A stretch of 64,000 nt of DNA from Macropodus opercularis (taxonomy: Eukaryota > Chordata > Actinopteri > Anabantiformes > Osphronemidae), in assembly GCA_030770545.1 (NCBI GenBank), contig CM061092.1, positions 16,803,501 to 16,867,500 of the forward strand, read 5' to 3'. The position numbers and the translations under genes were made by a program. The notes beneath the pieces were generated by a model that searched no databases, was not told where the DNA came from, and saw only the letters and a program-made list of their open reading frames with translations. This document shows, one piece after another, positions 35,901 through 48,100 of the stretch (the stretch's first letter is position 1; each line of letters starts with the position of its first letter).

Positions 35901-37491
35901 GTGATCTCTCTGCAGCCAGATCTTCCACTTTTGTGGACAGCTGTGACTTTGAGGAAGAGAACATCTGTGGGATGATTCAGATTCCTGGGAAAGGAAAGTG
36001 GAAACAAGAATCACGTGTAAGAGGAGGGCCTCAAACTGACTTCACAAACATGGGACAATGCAAAGGTGACATCCCATTTGAACCAAAATACATTACGGTG
36101 CTAAGTACATACCCCATCCAACAATTTACAATTCAAGACTGACCTGTGATCCATTTTTTCTTTTATCTTGTTTACCTGCATTGGATCCAGGAAAAGGCTA
36201 CTTCATGCACTTCAATACATCTGGTGCTAAACGTGGGTCCCGGGCAATCCTGGACAGTCGATGGCTTTATCCTAAACCTGGACCACAGTGTCTGCAGTTT
36301 TTTCTCTACAACACTGGGGCAAACGATGATGTTCTCAACATCTGGGTTCGGGAGTATGACCATGTCAACTCCAGTGGTAAAGCAAAGTTCTTCAAGAGCA
36401 TTTCAGGTGACAAACACACACACATGTTGAATTACTTCTTGACCTGTAAAGTCCCTGTAAGCAGCAACAGATAATTTAACAGCCTTATGTAAACTGCACC
36501 AGTTTTCAGTAAAATGTTTTTACGTCTTAACTACAGTTTACAGTTTAAATCTGTTCTTTTGCAGGAGGTGAAAAGGGCTCCTGGAATTTACATGCAGTGA
36601 ATCTAAACATGACAAAGAAGAGCCGTGTGGTGTTTGATGGTGTGAGAGGAAAGAGTCCATCAAAAGGCGGCTTCTCTCTGGATGACATTAACTTGTCTTC
36701 CACAAAGTGCCCTCAGCACGTCTGGCAGATTCACAATATGAAAAGTCGAATAGTCACGACGCCAGCAGGACAGGACATTTACAGCCCACGGTTTCTGTCT
36801 CCAGCAGGTTATTCCTTCCAGGTAAAGGCCTTCTTTTGTCATCAGTGTTTTAATGTGCATGTTCATTTATATGTGTGCCTGTTGTGGACCTTTGAACATG
36901 TTGCTTTGTTCTCTGCAGATATCTCTATACCTTAACGGCACAAGTGACTATCCAGGTAACCTGGCTGTCTACTTCCACCTGACGTCAGGCCCCAACGATG
37001 AAAAGCTGAAGTGGCCATGTCCTTGGTACATGGCAACTATGACCCTGATGGATCAGCAGTCAGACATCAGACAGCAAACAAACCATTATCGAATGATCAT
37101 CACTGACCCTGCCATGAAGGATGGTAAGAGAACAGAGAAGAATTCTGTCTGTCCTCAGTTTGACAAACCTGACGTTTTATGTGTTTCTCTCAGGTGCTAA
37201 TTTCTACTGGGATAATCCCAGGAAAGTGGGTGTTAAAGTGACGGAATCTGATGGCAGCTTTTATTACCGGGGCCCAGGTTTGGGTTATGACCGCTTTTTT
37301 TCACACAGCGAACTGAGGAGCAGAAAGTTCATCAAAGGCGATGATGGTGTCTTCCTCTTGAGTTTGGAAGGTATAAACACTGAACAGAAATATTATATCT
37401 CAGAAAACTATAACTACATATTGAGCTTTAAACTTTTTTTTTAAAGTCTATGGTTGATGTGATCTTGTCTTCAGATATATCCCATCTATAA
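32958..37491 (+). CDS. mep1b: Meprin beta-like metalloprotease, copy 4, predicted soluble
   Basis: Coding exons: 32958-32999, 33107-33134, 33516-33566, 33641-33684, 33995-34073, 34173-34290, 34514-34692, 35264-35482, 35916-36065, 36191-36406, 36565-36821, 36919-37123, 37194-37370, 37475-37491. They join in phase to 593 residues. Signal peptide, LEGD switch, HEFLHALGFWH, SVMHY, MAM and MATH are all present, so catalysis should be intact. The zinc exon differs from copies 2 and 3 (SSVGNRH, SRADRDDY, KWDQIKP). The last exon starts normally (DISHL) but then reads TAA at 37489, and the stalk and membrane helix present in copies 2 and 3 are deleted (about 175 bases). Remnants of the tail (AAGAAGAGAG, AAGCACATGCCTGG) follow out of use. 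The product should be secreted. MAM lacks the two extra cysteines of copies 2 and 3 and keeps MGQCKG. AATAAA at 37705. A decaying gene is the alternative, but no upstream lesion is visible. Confidence 0.82.
35030..35160 (+). repeat. Fish retroposon tail in an intron of copy 4
   Basis: AAGTGCCTTGAGATAACTGA, then GAATTGGCACTATATAAATAA and AAACTGAATTGAATTG, is a well-known 3' tail of fish LINE/SINE insertions. It is absent from the same intron of copies 2 and 3. Confidence 0.7.
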
Positions 37492-37789
37492 GAAGAGAGT
37501 AGAGATTGAAGATGTGGATCATAAAGCACATGCCTGGGTTTGTGACACATTGAGTGTTTTGGAATGAGTCATACATTTATCTCAAGAACCATTTCTTTCC
37601 ACTCCATAAAGTCTTGATCAAAAGAAATGTCTTCATTAAAACTATTTCTACAACATATTCATATCTACTTCTGATTCTATCATCTTTGTAACCTGTATAA
37701 CCTGAATAAACTCTCTACCAGCATTTGATTTCATCATTTGTTTTCATTATCATATCTTCATCTTTTACTAATTAGAATGCAGGTGATTA

Positions 37790-39666
37790 GTTATGTTTAC
37801 TAGACCAGATATTGGAGATTGTTTAATTCCGTGGGGTCTGGTAATGAAATACACTCTTGTAGTATTTTAGTGGTTCAGGTCATTTGCTGGAAAGTCACAG
37901 TGATAATTCACAATGTCACAATAGGTTTCAACAGTAACTTAATCAGAACCCAGAGCTTCTAAAGCTATCACACAGTATGTTGTCATAATGTGACAGCTTA
38001 AAGTAAAGTCACTAAACAATAAATGCTGTCCTTAAATATATTGTCTTTAATATATTAATATATGTCTTCTGAAGAAGACATATATTAATATATTATCATT
38101 CTTGCTGGAAATGCAATGTATTCAGTGTCTAAAATATCACCTAAACTACTTCTGCATTTTGGATTGTTTACATAAATATTAAAAAAAAGTCTTTTATTTT
38201 CGGTTTTACAAAAGCAAAATATTTATAATAATTTTATATAAGTTATTTTAGTCATTATTCTCACAGTTTCACTGGAACCGTTTGAACTGCATGTGCCAGT
38301 CTATTGACACAAACACATTAGTCAATTCGTACTTCCGTACTTACTTCGTACTCACATTTTCTAAATTTTTTAGCCATCTTTTCAAAGCTTTAGCAATGTC
38401 ATAGAATTCTTGGAAAATTGTCTCAGCATATATTAGGGTTTTCTATACTTTTGAGGTGGTTTGATTAGAAATACTTATTAAATGTTATTTAATTACTTTT
38501 TATTTTGAAATGTAAGAGATTCAGCTGGCTTTGCAGACATACAGCTCTGTTCAAACCACTTCTAATTCTCTCTAGCTACCTTTTTTAGCAATGTTTTAAA
38601 TTCTTCAGCTGAGTTTCCAACGTGTAAAATCCGCCTTCACGCTGTATTTTTTTATAATCTCTAACAACAGCACAACTGTATAACTCGTTTTTAGAAGATC
38701 TGATATGTGATGGTAGATGTTGTTCTTGGGCTGCATCTGGTGGCCAGATTGTGTTACTGCAAGCAGAGCTCTGAAATAGCTGAAGCCCTAAATGTTGACT
38801 GATTGTCAGTCATCCAAGCAGAGGTCCAAATACCATGACTTCCAAAACATTCAAAATGTAGTCAGTCTTAGACACTTCAGCTGAAAAAGAGTATGAATAC
38901 AGAATAGCAGGATGCACAGCAGCAGCCATAAAATCAGGTTTTCAGGATCAGCAGTGATTTTTCTGTAAAGTCATGTGCACATGGAACACAATCAGTTCAT
39001 TGTTGAAATGCCTCAAATTTCTGTCTCACATTTTAAAACTTTTATGGGTCACTGCTAAAATTAAGTTATTGCAAAGAAAGTGCTGCTTTCACCTGAAATG
39101 TCCTTTAATAAACCTTTCTCTTCTGCACTGCTAGGAGACATGAAAGCACCTGAGAAGCTGTGATGGCAAGAAATGTGTGGGGACGACACTTTATTACCAC
39201 AGTCTAGCACATCATGTGGAATATGATCAGTGACGTGAGAGTATACAGTGTATCTGTGCCTGCTTGACACGAAGCATGACATGATATTTGCTAGTGATGT
39301 TTGGCAGATGATGGTTTTATATGGGTCAGTGCATGTTTTCCATTAGTTCTAAATTTCAAGTTTCAGCTGTGAGTAAGTGAGTGAGTGTAAATAAAAACGA
39401 AGTTTGCTGCAGGGCTTTGTGAAGCCAGTCTTATGACTGGTCTATTTTGATAGCTTGTACTGTGAGTTGACTGTTTTCAGATGACTTCCATGCGCCGGGG
39501 CTAAAGCCTATAAAAAGTCAAATGTAGCCAGGAGAATAGCTCATTTGGAAGTAAACCAGCATCTAATGTGCTAAAGATCGGAGCAGCCTGCTTCTGTCTG
39601 ATGTTCAGTGGGGTTTTGGTTCTGAGATAGTTACACCTCCTGCTGTTTTGGTTTTAAACACTTAAT
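37790..39666. other. Spacer between the meprin cluster and the coiled-coil gene
   Basis: The first 130 bases match the flank of copy 1. The remainder is AT-rich with no supportable exon. A strong hairpin lies at 38048-38095. The last 200 bases may hold the promoter and 5' UTR of the gene at 39667. Confidence 0.5.
38048..38095. repeat. Perfect 22-base inverted repeat with 4-base loop
   Basis: The arm TAATATATTAATATATGTCT plus TC (38048-38069) is followed by TGAA and then its exact reverse complement (38074-38095). It is AT-rich. I know no element with these arms. Confidence 0.9.
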
Positions 39667-40152
39667 ATGAATAGGTACCACAGTGACCTGACCCCAAGGG
39701 AGCAGGAGTTGCTGAAAATTCGGCGGGACAGTGACACCAAGGCTGCAGAATTGGTCAAGATGGAGAAGATGCTGGAGCAAACCAAGGATCTATTAGACAA
39801 GAAGTCAGAATCTGGTTCTGAGAGCTTGGGCTACCAAGAAAACATGGGTCTGTATCACAAACTCTATCTAAGCAAATTTAAGTTATTGTTCAAACATGTG
39901 GTTTGTGACTGTGCATTCTGGTTACTTATTGCAGTGGAGGACCTGGAGGAGAAAGTGCGCTCCAGCAGACGGTACAGGAGAAACTCCCTCCATCACACAC
40001 AGATGCTGGAGAGTCAGATGAAAACGGTGAAAGGTGAGCTGGTGGGCACGCTGGATCACCTCCAGCAGCTGCGGAGCGTCTTGCGTCGTTCACAGCAGAA
40101 AGCGGAGGAGCGCAAAGCAGCAATGGAGAAGCTGGCGGCAGGGCTGAGGTGA
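39667..40152 (+). CDS. Small coiled-coil protein, family not recognised
   Basis: Two exons, 39667-39847 and 39935-40152, join in phase to 132 residues (donor GTCTGT, acceptor TTATTGCAG). The protein is highly charged and almost wholly helical. Residues about 9-48 (TPREQELLKIRRDSDTKAAE onward) and 61-130 (VEDLEEKVRSSRRYRRNS onward) show heptad-like leucine spacing with many Glu, Lys and Arg. No signal peptide, membrane segment or enzyme motif is visible. The start codon lies after stop codons in its frame, but an upstream exon cannot be excluded. AATAAA follows at 40210, 58 bases after the stop. I cannot name the family. A scaffold or centrosome/cilium role would be a guess. Confidence 0.6.
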   Translation: MNRYHSDLTPREQELLKIRRDSDTKAAELVKMEKMLEQTKDLLDKKSESGSESLGYQENMGLYHKLYLSKFKLLFKHVVCDCAFWLLIAVEDLEEKVRSSRRYRRNSLHHTQMLESQMKTVKGELVGTLDHLQQLRSVLRRSQQKAEERKAAMEKLAAGLR

Positions 40153-40219
40153 AGGAGGTTTTGACCTTTCCCTCCAACTGAATCCTGTCGCGATGTCCTG
40201 CATCACACCAATAAAAGTC

Positions 40220-41634
40220 ATTTAAGGCTGCGACTACAGTATATGCTGGTTAAAGGTAAAGTGAAGAGACTTGGAGCTGCATTCAAGGTCCCCACAAGTT
40301 TGCTGAGAGGCCAATGATAAAATGTAAAAGACTGCATTAAATTAAAAATACTAAATAATGACAATTTTCCAGTTATTAATATCTTATTATGAGCTTCTGG
40401 AACCAATCTCAAGATGATTTCACTTATATTACTGAGAGAGACACACCTTTAAAACTTATTGACAATTTAACATATTTCTGCAACTCTGGGTTCTTTTTTT
40501 TTATGACTGAAACATGATTGGTTCATTGTTTGGCATGGTTTCATATTGCATCAGATTTCTCCTCCAGTTCCCTGCTTTTAAATCATGAAACCAAGCTTAT
40601 TAATTTAATAATTTAATGGTACAAATAAATAATATGAAAGTTAGAAAGATGAAAGATTTCAGTCTCTAAATTGATTTAATTAATTTGACAAAGTCATCTT
40701 ATTAGATTAATTTTCTTACGAGGATCAACATCTGCAGTTTATCTGTGTGGAAAACAACACAAAGGTCATAGAATAGAAGTGTGTTTAGTGTTTGTATTGC
40801 AGCCTTGAATGTTGTCCTTCCCTCTGGGATCAATAGTCTGCTGTTGCTTCCTGTGGTGAGTCATCTGAAGTCTGTATTTGGACCTTCCCTGTGGCGTCTT
40901 TTCATACAGTGTCACATGCAGTCAAGCTCCGTGTATAGTCTGTCAGTAGCAACTGACAAATACAACTGTAATTATTATTTTAACACACAATTACATATTA
41001 ACCGTTTTAGCTTTAGTTTTTAACCTTTAACTGTTTTCTGTGTGCTTTTGCTGTCATGTGAGATCCTCATAAGTATCTTTATTTAAGAAGTGGAGCATGA
41101 TGAGGATGAGGAAGTACACACACTATTGTAACAATAAACAATAAATTATTAATTCTGCATAATTCTTTCCTCTCACTGTGGTTCCAACAACAACAAATGA
41201 CTATGCAGAAAGAACTATAAATATCTGACTTGTAAAAGAATTTACCTGTCTTTGAGCACTTTCAATCTGTCTATGTCATATTTGAAATTTTCTTCATAAA
41301 TATGATGTTCATGTTCCAGTTGTTACCTGGCAACTAAAATTTTATTCTGGTTCACTTGGATGCATTATAATCTTCACACATACTACATATTAGTACAATT
41401 AAATATGACACAGTTATTCAATTAGTTATAAACAGTCATGGACATGTAGTTACATGTCCATGACTACATAACATAGTTATGTTTTACACATGTTTAAATG
41501 CACCAACAGTATTCATATTCAACCCTACATGTCTCATCTACAGCACATAACATTCCCTCAATAACCCATTTGGCTTATTACATCCTCTTGATGTCACAAC
41601 TCAACTCTTTAGCTGAACTATGCTGGAGTCCCAG
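40220..41634. other. Non-coding spacer
   Basis: No exon with domain or splice support is visible. The sequence is AT-rich. A short perfect inverted repeat occurs at 41434-41465. Confidence 0.5.
41434..41465. repeat. 15-base perfect inverted repeat
   Basis: AGTCATGGACATGTA (41434-41448), a 2-base spacer, then TACATGTCCATGACT (41451-41465). It could form a cruciform or hairpin. Confidence 0.9.
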
Positions 41635-42525
41635 GGGTAGGAAACGGCCTAGGTCCTGGTGCTGACTCCTAGTTGCCACACGGTGGCGCCAAACTTACTG
41701 GAAAGCAGGGGAGCTCTACCTGAGCCTCACTCCCTGATCCCAGACTCGAAACTCTGAATAGGGGGGGACCCACGTGCACGACCACAGAACAAAAGGAGTA
41801 AGAATAAATGATAATTTTAATGAAACACAAAAACCAGGACTAACTACAAACACAGGTGACAAAGAAGAGAGTAACTGAACAAGAACGTGACGCAACAATC
41901 TCTACAGGGAAAACCTAATAAGCAACCACAAAAACCAAACCTGGGGCCACAAACTGACAGAACACACACACCCACACACACTCAAAAGACAAAACCAAGA
42001 CTACTGCAACACAGAATGAGAAACAGAGCAGGAACACCACAAGATACTAAATAATACGGACACGGGTCAAGACAGGAACACAGACGCCCAAGCAATCATA
42101 CTCCTAAACATGAAGGGACAAGAAACCACACACAGTAACACAGATAACGACGGCTACGAGCAGTAAAGATAAAGGACAGGGACAACGAACTAACCAAAAA
42201 ACAGGAAAAACTATAATCTGTAACCATACCAAACGAGCAGAGACAACGATGATCAGGAACAACACTAATAACACACCAACACTAATAACGCTACGAACAA
42301 ACACTTACTTCAGGTATGTTCAATAATACAAATAATTAACAAGCAGTGAGTAGCAACACAAGTGACGAGCCAGCGATGGGCACAAAGAACTAAGGAACTT
42401 AAATACACACGAACAGGAAATCATAAACAGGTGCAAACACTAATGGGCTGGGACGAAACAAACAAAGAAGTAGGGCGAAAACACGAGCGCCCTCCAGTGG
42501 TCGGGGCCCGAATTGTCACACTTGA
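41635..42525. repeat. Dispersed A/C-rich repeat
   Basis: The left end has GGACCCACGTGCACGACC and the right end TTAAATACACACGAACAGGA, AACAGGTGCAAACACTAATG and CCCTCCAGTGGTCGGGGCCC. It is long, purine-skewed and free of real frames. Similar right-end blocks occur at about 25975 and in the tails of units 1-3. I take it as a non-autonomous fish element of uncertain class. Confidence 0.5.
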
Positions 42526-45500
42526 GCAAACTGTGGACATGAACTATTCCGGTGGACACAGGTGGTTTCCTGTTGGCAGTTTGCAAAAGTATTCTTGCAC
42601 ATTGTTAAACTGATGCTGATCTCTATGTTCTTTAGTTTCATGTACGTTACAATGGTTTCTTGTAATTTCCAGGACAGTCAGCTGGTGGAGTTCAATTTAC
42701 ACCTCTTTCATCAAGACTCTCTTAAGGTTTTACATAATACAAAGATTTTCAACAATGCATAGTTTTCTCCTACTTTAACGTTCAGCCTTGTTTAGCTCGT
42801 ATTTCTGGTCCTAGACTTATGTGTCTCACACTACTTAACTGCTGCCACACAACTTCAATTACAGCAAAGCCTAGTCTCGAATGTCAGTTATGACTGAACA
42901 GATTAGTCTGCATGCCAACAGTAGGCTTTGTTCAAGTTAATTTGGTTTTAGAAGCTGTTTACGCGGTTGCCTTTAGTTATTGAGGCACTGCTTGCACATG
43001 CTGGCCACAAGGAACTCAGCAACATCCTCCGACCACTTTCAGTAAGCATAAATTCTGTATTGCACAATAAACTTGTCACTGTAAGATTGTGCAAGTGTAC
43101 AGAAGCGAGAAAGAGAGAAACACATTGTCTAGGAGGACTATGACAGATGTCCTTGTTGTGAAGGTTTTGTATTGTTTACTGTAAACAAATATTCAGATTC
43201 AGGCACCACAGCAATATGTGTGGTGAGTAGCAGAGTAATGTACATACATAGTTTTGTTTCTAGACTACTTCTGCTTTTTGTGGCCAAACTGTTGCTCTGC
43301 TTAAACTCAGTGTTTTCACCATCTCAGTGTGCAACACATGTTTGAATTTGATGTAATGAATAAATAAAAATAGCTGTTGAAATACATTTAGAATGTGATT
43401 TTTAAACCCGATTTTTTTTTACTCATGCTTTCCTACACTCTATGAGCAGTAAAACTGTTTTACCTGTAATTTGAATCAATCAATCCACGATCACTCTTTT
43501 TGGTGCCCCATTTGGACATTTCATTTCCTGGTTTGGCCTTTTCCATCTCCCATGTGTCAAGCAGTGATCTAGTGTTGCTTAGTAGTTTTGTTTGTTTGCT
43601 TTGTTTTCCCTGATTTGTAACTGCTTTTACAGTGATTTTAACTTGTATTTGACCTGGATTGTTGTTTTGTTTCCTGTTCACCCAGTGATTTTCATTTTTA
43701 TTTTTCATTTGTTCACTTTACATTTGTATTGAACCAGTCTTTGTTACTGTGTTAGTATTTCTGTTTGATTTATCTTAGTCTCACAAGCCTTTGTTTGTTC
43801 CTTGCACATCTTGTAATTTTTCTACTAGCTTGTAGATTCTTTTTTGTGAATTGCTAAACTTTAAATGCTGTGTTTGTGGGTTCTGGCATCTCTGGGTCGC
43901 TATCTGTTTGCGCTTGTGTAACTAGTGTGTGTGTGATGAATAATTCTAATCAGAATCAGAATCAGAATAAAAAGGCATTGTACTAATTGTTATTCCAAAC
44001 AGTTAATTTGACATGTGTATAGAAGCAGTATGGTAGCGACTGGATGTATCATACAGATAGTAGCTGTGATGTAATTTTCCTAACAAACAAACCTGCTTTC
44101 CTGGATCTGTAACACTTGTTAACAATCGTGAAATAGTTTTATATTACAACCTCAGCCAAGTGTGGGAAGATCTAGACCTCATTTTGCACATAGAATCAAA
44201 ACAGCCTTCATGTACTGTAGCATGCGGAATGTGAGAGTAGGGATGTCTAACTAACGTTGCTTAACCTTAATCTTATCTTATAATAATCTTTATTTTTATC
44301 AGCACTTTATCTGTTGGAGCTTCAGCTAAACTGCAATCATAGTTATTTTGCCGTAACATTCATTTTGTAGTTACTGTGAACAAATATTGTGTTACAGAAA
44401 TTAAGAATGCAGTGGCTTCTCCTCTAGCACTGTCTGCCAGTCGCTGCAAGACGGTTTTCTTTCTTTTTTTCTTTTGCTCTGTTTTCCATCAGACCCACGC
44501 TGTCTGGTTAACGCGTCAACTACATCCAAACAGTCTGTAGCAGTGGCTTTCGAATATATTCACATTCAAACTAATGACCTCACTATGACATGCAAAGGTT
44601 AAATCAGCACCCATTTCCATCAGTTCAATTACTTTACTTACCGTGTTTGACTCCATTGTGGCTATGATGTTTAATGCAAGTCAAGAATACTGCCACAGGT
44701 CTACAGTCACTATTCTTTTATATATATGTATATTCAGTACTGTGCAAAGGTTTTAGGCAGGTATGAAAAAAAGCTGTAAACAAAGAATGCTTTAAAAATG
44801 TGAAAGTGTTAAACATTTATTTTCATAAATGAACAAAATGCAATGAATGAACAAAAGAGTAATCTAAATCAAATCAATAGTTGGTGTGACAACAATTTGC
44901 CGTCAAAACAGTAGCTATTCTTCTAGGTACAAAAAGTTTTTGAAGGAACTGGGCTGGTAGGTTGTTCCAAACATCTTGGAGAACTAACCATAGATCTTCT
45001 ATGGATGTAGGGTTTCTCACATTCTTCTGTCTCTTCATATAATCCCAGACACACTTCATGATGTTGAGATCAGGGCTCTGTGGGGGCCATGCCATCACTT
45101 CCAGTACTGACGTAGTGACACCAAATATTGATCTGATTTAGATTTTTCTTTTGTTCACTCACTTTGCATTTTGTAAATTGACAAAAATAAATATTTATAT
45201 TTCTGAAAGCGTTCTTTGTTTACAGCATTTTTTCACACCTGTCTAAAATGTTTGCACAGTAGTGTATATATAAGAAATTTGGCAAATGTATAAAAAATCT
45301 TTGTTGTCTGAAAAGGTATGTGTGTGTGTGTGAGAGAGCCTATCTCTGGTTCCATATTTCAGTCATGACTCATAGTTCATCATGCTTGTTTTAGTATTTG
45401 CTCTGAATGTCTGGACAGGCACAGACCTGTCAGAGTGCCAGGATAAGAGTGTAAACTTGCTTCTAGATTTTAGGTTGCTTCCAGGAGCACAGATCTATAA

Positions 45501-46896
45501 GATGGAACAGTCTGCATAAAACAAAACAACTGGACATCCAGCTAAAAAGACAAAGAAGATCATGTCACTAAAAGAGTATCAGAGGTTCCGTTGCTTATCT
45601 TTCAGAGAACAACTGGTAAATTTCAGAGAGTAATAAAAGTATGTTTGACAATAAATACATAGTAAAAGTGGATTTTCTTCTCATTGTCATCAGTCTGAGC
45701 TTTTGTTAACTTTTGTATTTTGTTTCCTATCTAAAAATGAATGAAGATAGAAATGGTCAAGTTGAATTTTCAGTTTATTTTGGTAGCTTTAACACAGCAT
45801 GGAAGGCAAGGCCTTGCAGATTTATGTAATAACTTTCAACAAACTTCTTGCTGAGTGTCAGATGAGAGAATTTGCATTAAATTAGGACAGGTGTTGGCTG
45901 TTTCACTTTGAATCAAAGTGACTGAAAAATGTCTTGGGAGGCTACGACCAAAACAACAACAACCTCAACCAAGAAGCTGTAATGTCATTGTGCCATATAC
46001 AACAAACTGTACAACGTTGTTACAGAATACTTACTGTGTACTTACTGTGTTCATGTTACCATTTTGAAGCCTATTGGTGGTTAGACTTATGCAATTGGAT
46101 GTGCAGAAAGTGCAAGTTACAACAAGTAGTGTGTGGCTGGCAGTCTTTGTGTTGTGTGTTCAGATGTAGTACGAGAATTGTGTGTACGCTGTGGCAGAAT
46201 GTGCTGATTCAGCTTTGACAACAGGATTGTTGGACCAAGCCCTAACCTGAGGCGAATGCCTGAGGTAGGCTTGCTGTCAGGCCACAACATCGGACGGAGG
46301 AGTGCAGTCAAAAATTTCCACTGATGTCAAATATACATCAGATTTACTAAGACACTGCCAAATCAACTGTGCAGCAACGCGACAAAAAGAGAGTTTCACA
46401 CAAGCAGCTGTTCTTGCTATTACAGAGGCACAGCAGGAAGCAGATGACTCATAAGTCCCTTTGACAAAAATAACCCACGTACTAATGTGATGAGTATAAA
46501 AGCTCTTATTAAGGCTCAAACGCACTGTGCAGTCAAACACGAGTGAATTTAGAATTAAAGTTCTGGGGTTTAATTTGCCCACAATCACAGAAATAATCAC
46601 AGACAACATTTGCATGGGATTTGTTTAAAACGTTTCCATAATGTACAGTGTTGCATCCAAAAAAAAAAAAAAAGAAAAAAGAAAACGCACGAGGAAAAGA
46701 TGAACAAATGCATGTTTCTGACTGTTAAGTAGATTTTGCATAAAAGGAAACATGCAGTATTGTATAAGAAGTGTAGTAACTGATGTCTAGTTATAACCCA
46801 TCACTGGTTCCAGCCTGTTTGGTGAGGGTAGACTGTTTGGAGACGGGGTTGTTTCGGGTAAGGCTGCGCGGACACGCCTCGTCGTCAGAACGCGGA
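42526..46896. other. Non-coding spacer with one Tc1-like fragment
   Basis: I find no exon chain. Short frames show no domain. Apart from the Tc1-like element (44735-45264) and A-rich tracts near 46660-46690 nothing is recognisable. Confidence 0.5.
44735..45264 (-). mobile_element. Tc1/mariner-like element fragment with both ends
   Basis: The left end CAGTACTGTGCAAAGGTTTT and right end AAAATGTTTGCACAGTAGTG form imperfect inverted repeats continuing into GGCAGGTATG and CACACCTGTC. The - strand at 44874-45098 encodes the transposase C-terminus (QSPDLNIMKCVWDYMKRQ), where the expected acidic residue after IM is K. The element is about 530 bases and internally deleted. It is the same family as 4374-4904. 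Confidence 0.8.
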
Positions 46897-47019
46897 TGTG
46901 CGAGCAGCGCATATAGAGGAAGCCGAACGCGCACAGCTGGGGCGTAAACTCGGAAGAGCAGCGGTGCAGCAGTGTCAGCTTCATCATCATACCCAACGTC
47001 GTTCTCCGTTCTTCACCAG
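46897..47019 (+). promoter_or_regulatory. Probable promoter and first non-coding exon of the scinderin-like gene
   Basis: A locally CG-rich stretch (46850-46970) contains ATATAGAG at 46911, a TATA-like box. About 30 bases further a 5' UTR can start. It would end at 47019 with the donor CAG-GTAATG and splice to the acceptor CTTCTCAG at 48081-48088, 12 bases before the start codon. Inferred from sequence signals only. Confidence 0.45.
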
Positions 47020-48088
47020 GTAATGGAAACGTAGAAACAGTAGAAAAGTTTCAGATCGCGATTATTGCTTCATTATAACGCTTGAAATGTGGTTTTCGTC
47101 TTTATTGTTGACATCATCTGATCCCAAATGATCTAGTATCACGATTCATTTAAAGTTAAATAGCCAAAGTAATGTTGTTGCACAAATGTTATATTTGTAC
47201 AATGAAGCAAAATACGTTTTGGAACAGAGGAGTAGGCTGCAGTCAAAGAATGTAACATTGAACTAGTTAATTAATCCCTGGCACGGCAGACGGAAATTCA
47301 TCACACAATCAGATAGGAGTAAACAACAGTTTCCTGAGTCCTCAGTGGAAAACAACTGTGTCCTCTGTTTCATGATACATATCAACATTCCCTCTGAGCT
47401 GGGTGGTAATAATTACATGCCAGCTATGTTAAGAGTCATTGTCTTTGCCAACGGGCGTGGTCCACGTTATTCCAAAACACCAGTTCACCACATAAGCCTC
47501 CTAATTTAGCCACAAAAGGACTGGACCCGCCCTGGCTACATCACATGGTTTTTCATTTTCACTCACTCACTCACTAACTAACTCAATGCACGCATACTTG
47601 TGTTGATATTATACCTGAAATACAGGTTACAGAACAAATGATGCAGAATAAACACAGGAAGGAGCCAGTGTTGCTGAATGGAGACCTTTAAATTTAAATG
47701 GAGCGCAGCAGCCTACCCTGCCTCTCGCCCATAGACAGATGGGATAGGCTCCAACACACCCTCGACCCCTATGGGGAAGAAGCAGTAGAAATGACTAATG
47801 TTACCTGACTGGTTAATTGCAGCTTAATTAACAGTATGTCTAAGCGAGGCTAGAAGGCATTTTTATTTAAGGAATAATAGGCATGGCTGAGACAGTATGA
47901 TAACTGAATTTCTCTGTCGTGTTTGTTTTAGTAATGTGAGCTTGTGGGCATAAAAATGCATAGGTAAAAATTCCCACGTTTAAGGGTGTGTACCTAGAAG
48001 GTTCTGTTTTTTAATCCACGCATGTAACTTTGAACTCTTTTGCATTTGTTGTTGTTCTTCCTGTGTGACCTGGCGAATCTCTTCTCAG
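47020..48088. other. First intron of the scinderin-like gene
   Basis: No coding sequence. 47700-47800 (CTGCCTCTCGCCCATAGACA, TGGGATAGGCTCCAACACAC) is the 3' part of a widespread fish interspersed repeat. A short CACT tandem run is at 47560-47580. Confidence 0.5.
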
Positions 48089-48100
48089 GTCCTGAGCATT

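Larger units (their letters stand above)
29116..37790 (+). repeat. Tandem unit 3: relic tail plus meprin copy 4
   Basis: It begins with GGTGATCATTGTAG like units 1 and 2. The end keeps the original flank GCAGGTGATTAGTTATG (37780) seen after copy 1, not the relic junction. This makes it the parental right end of the array. Confidence 0.7.

Noticed and set aside
40781..41023. 80-residue frame in the spacer
   Set aside because: No domain, no splice sites in phase and AT-rich codon use like the surrounding non-coding DNA.
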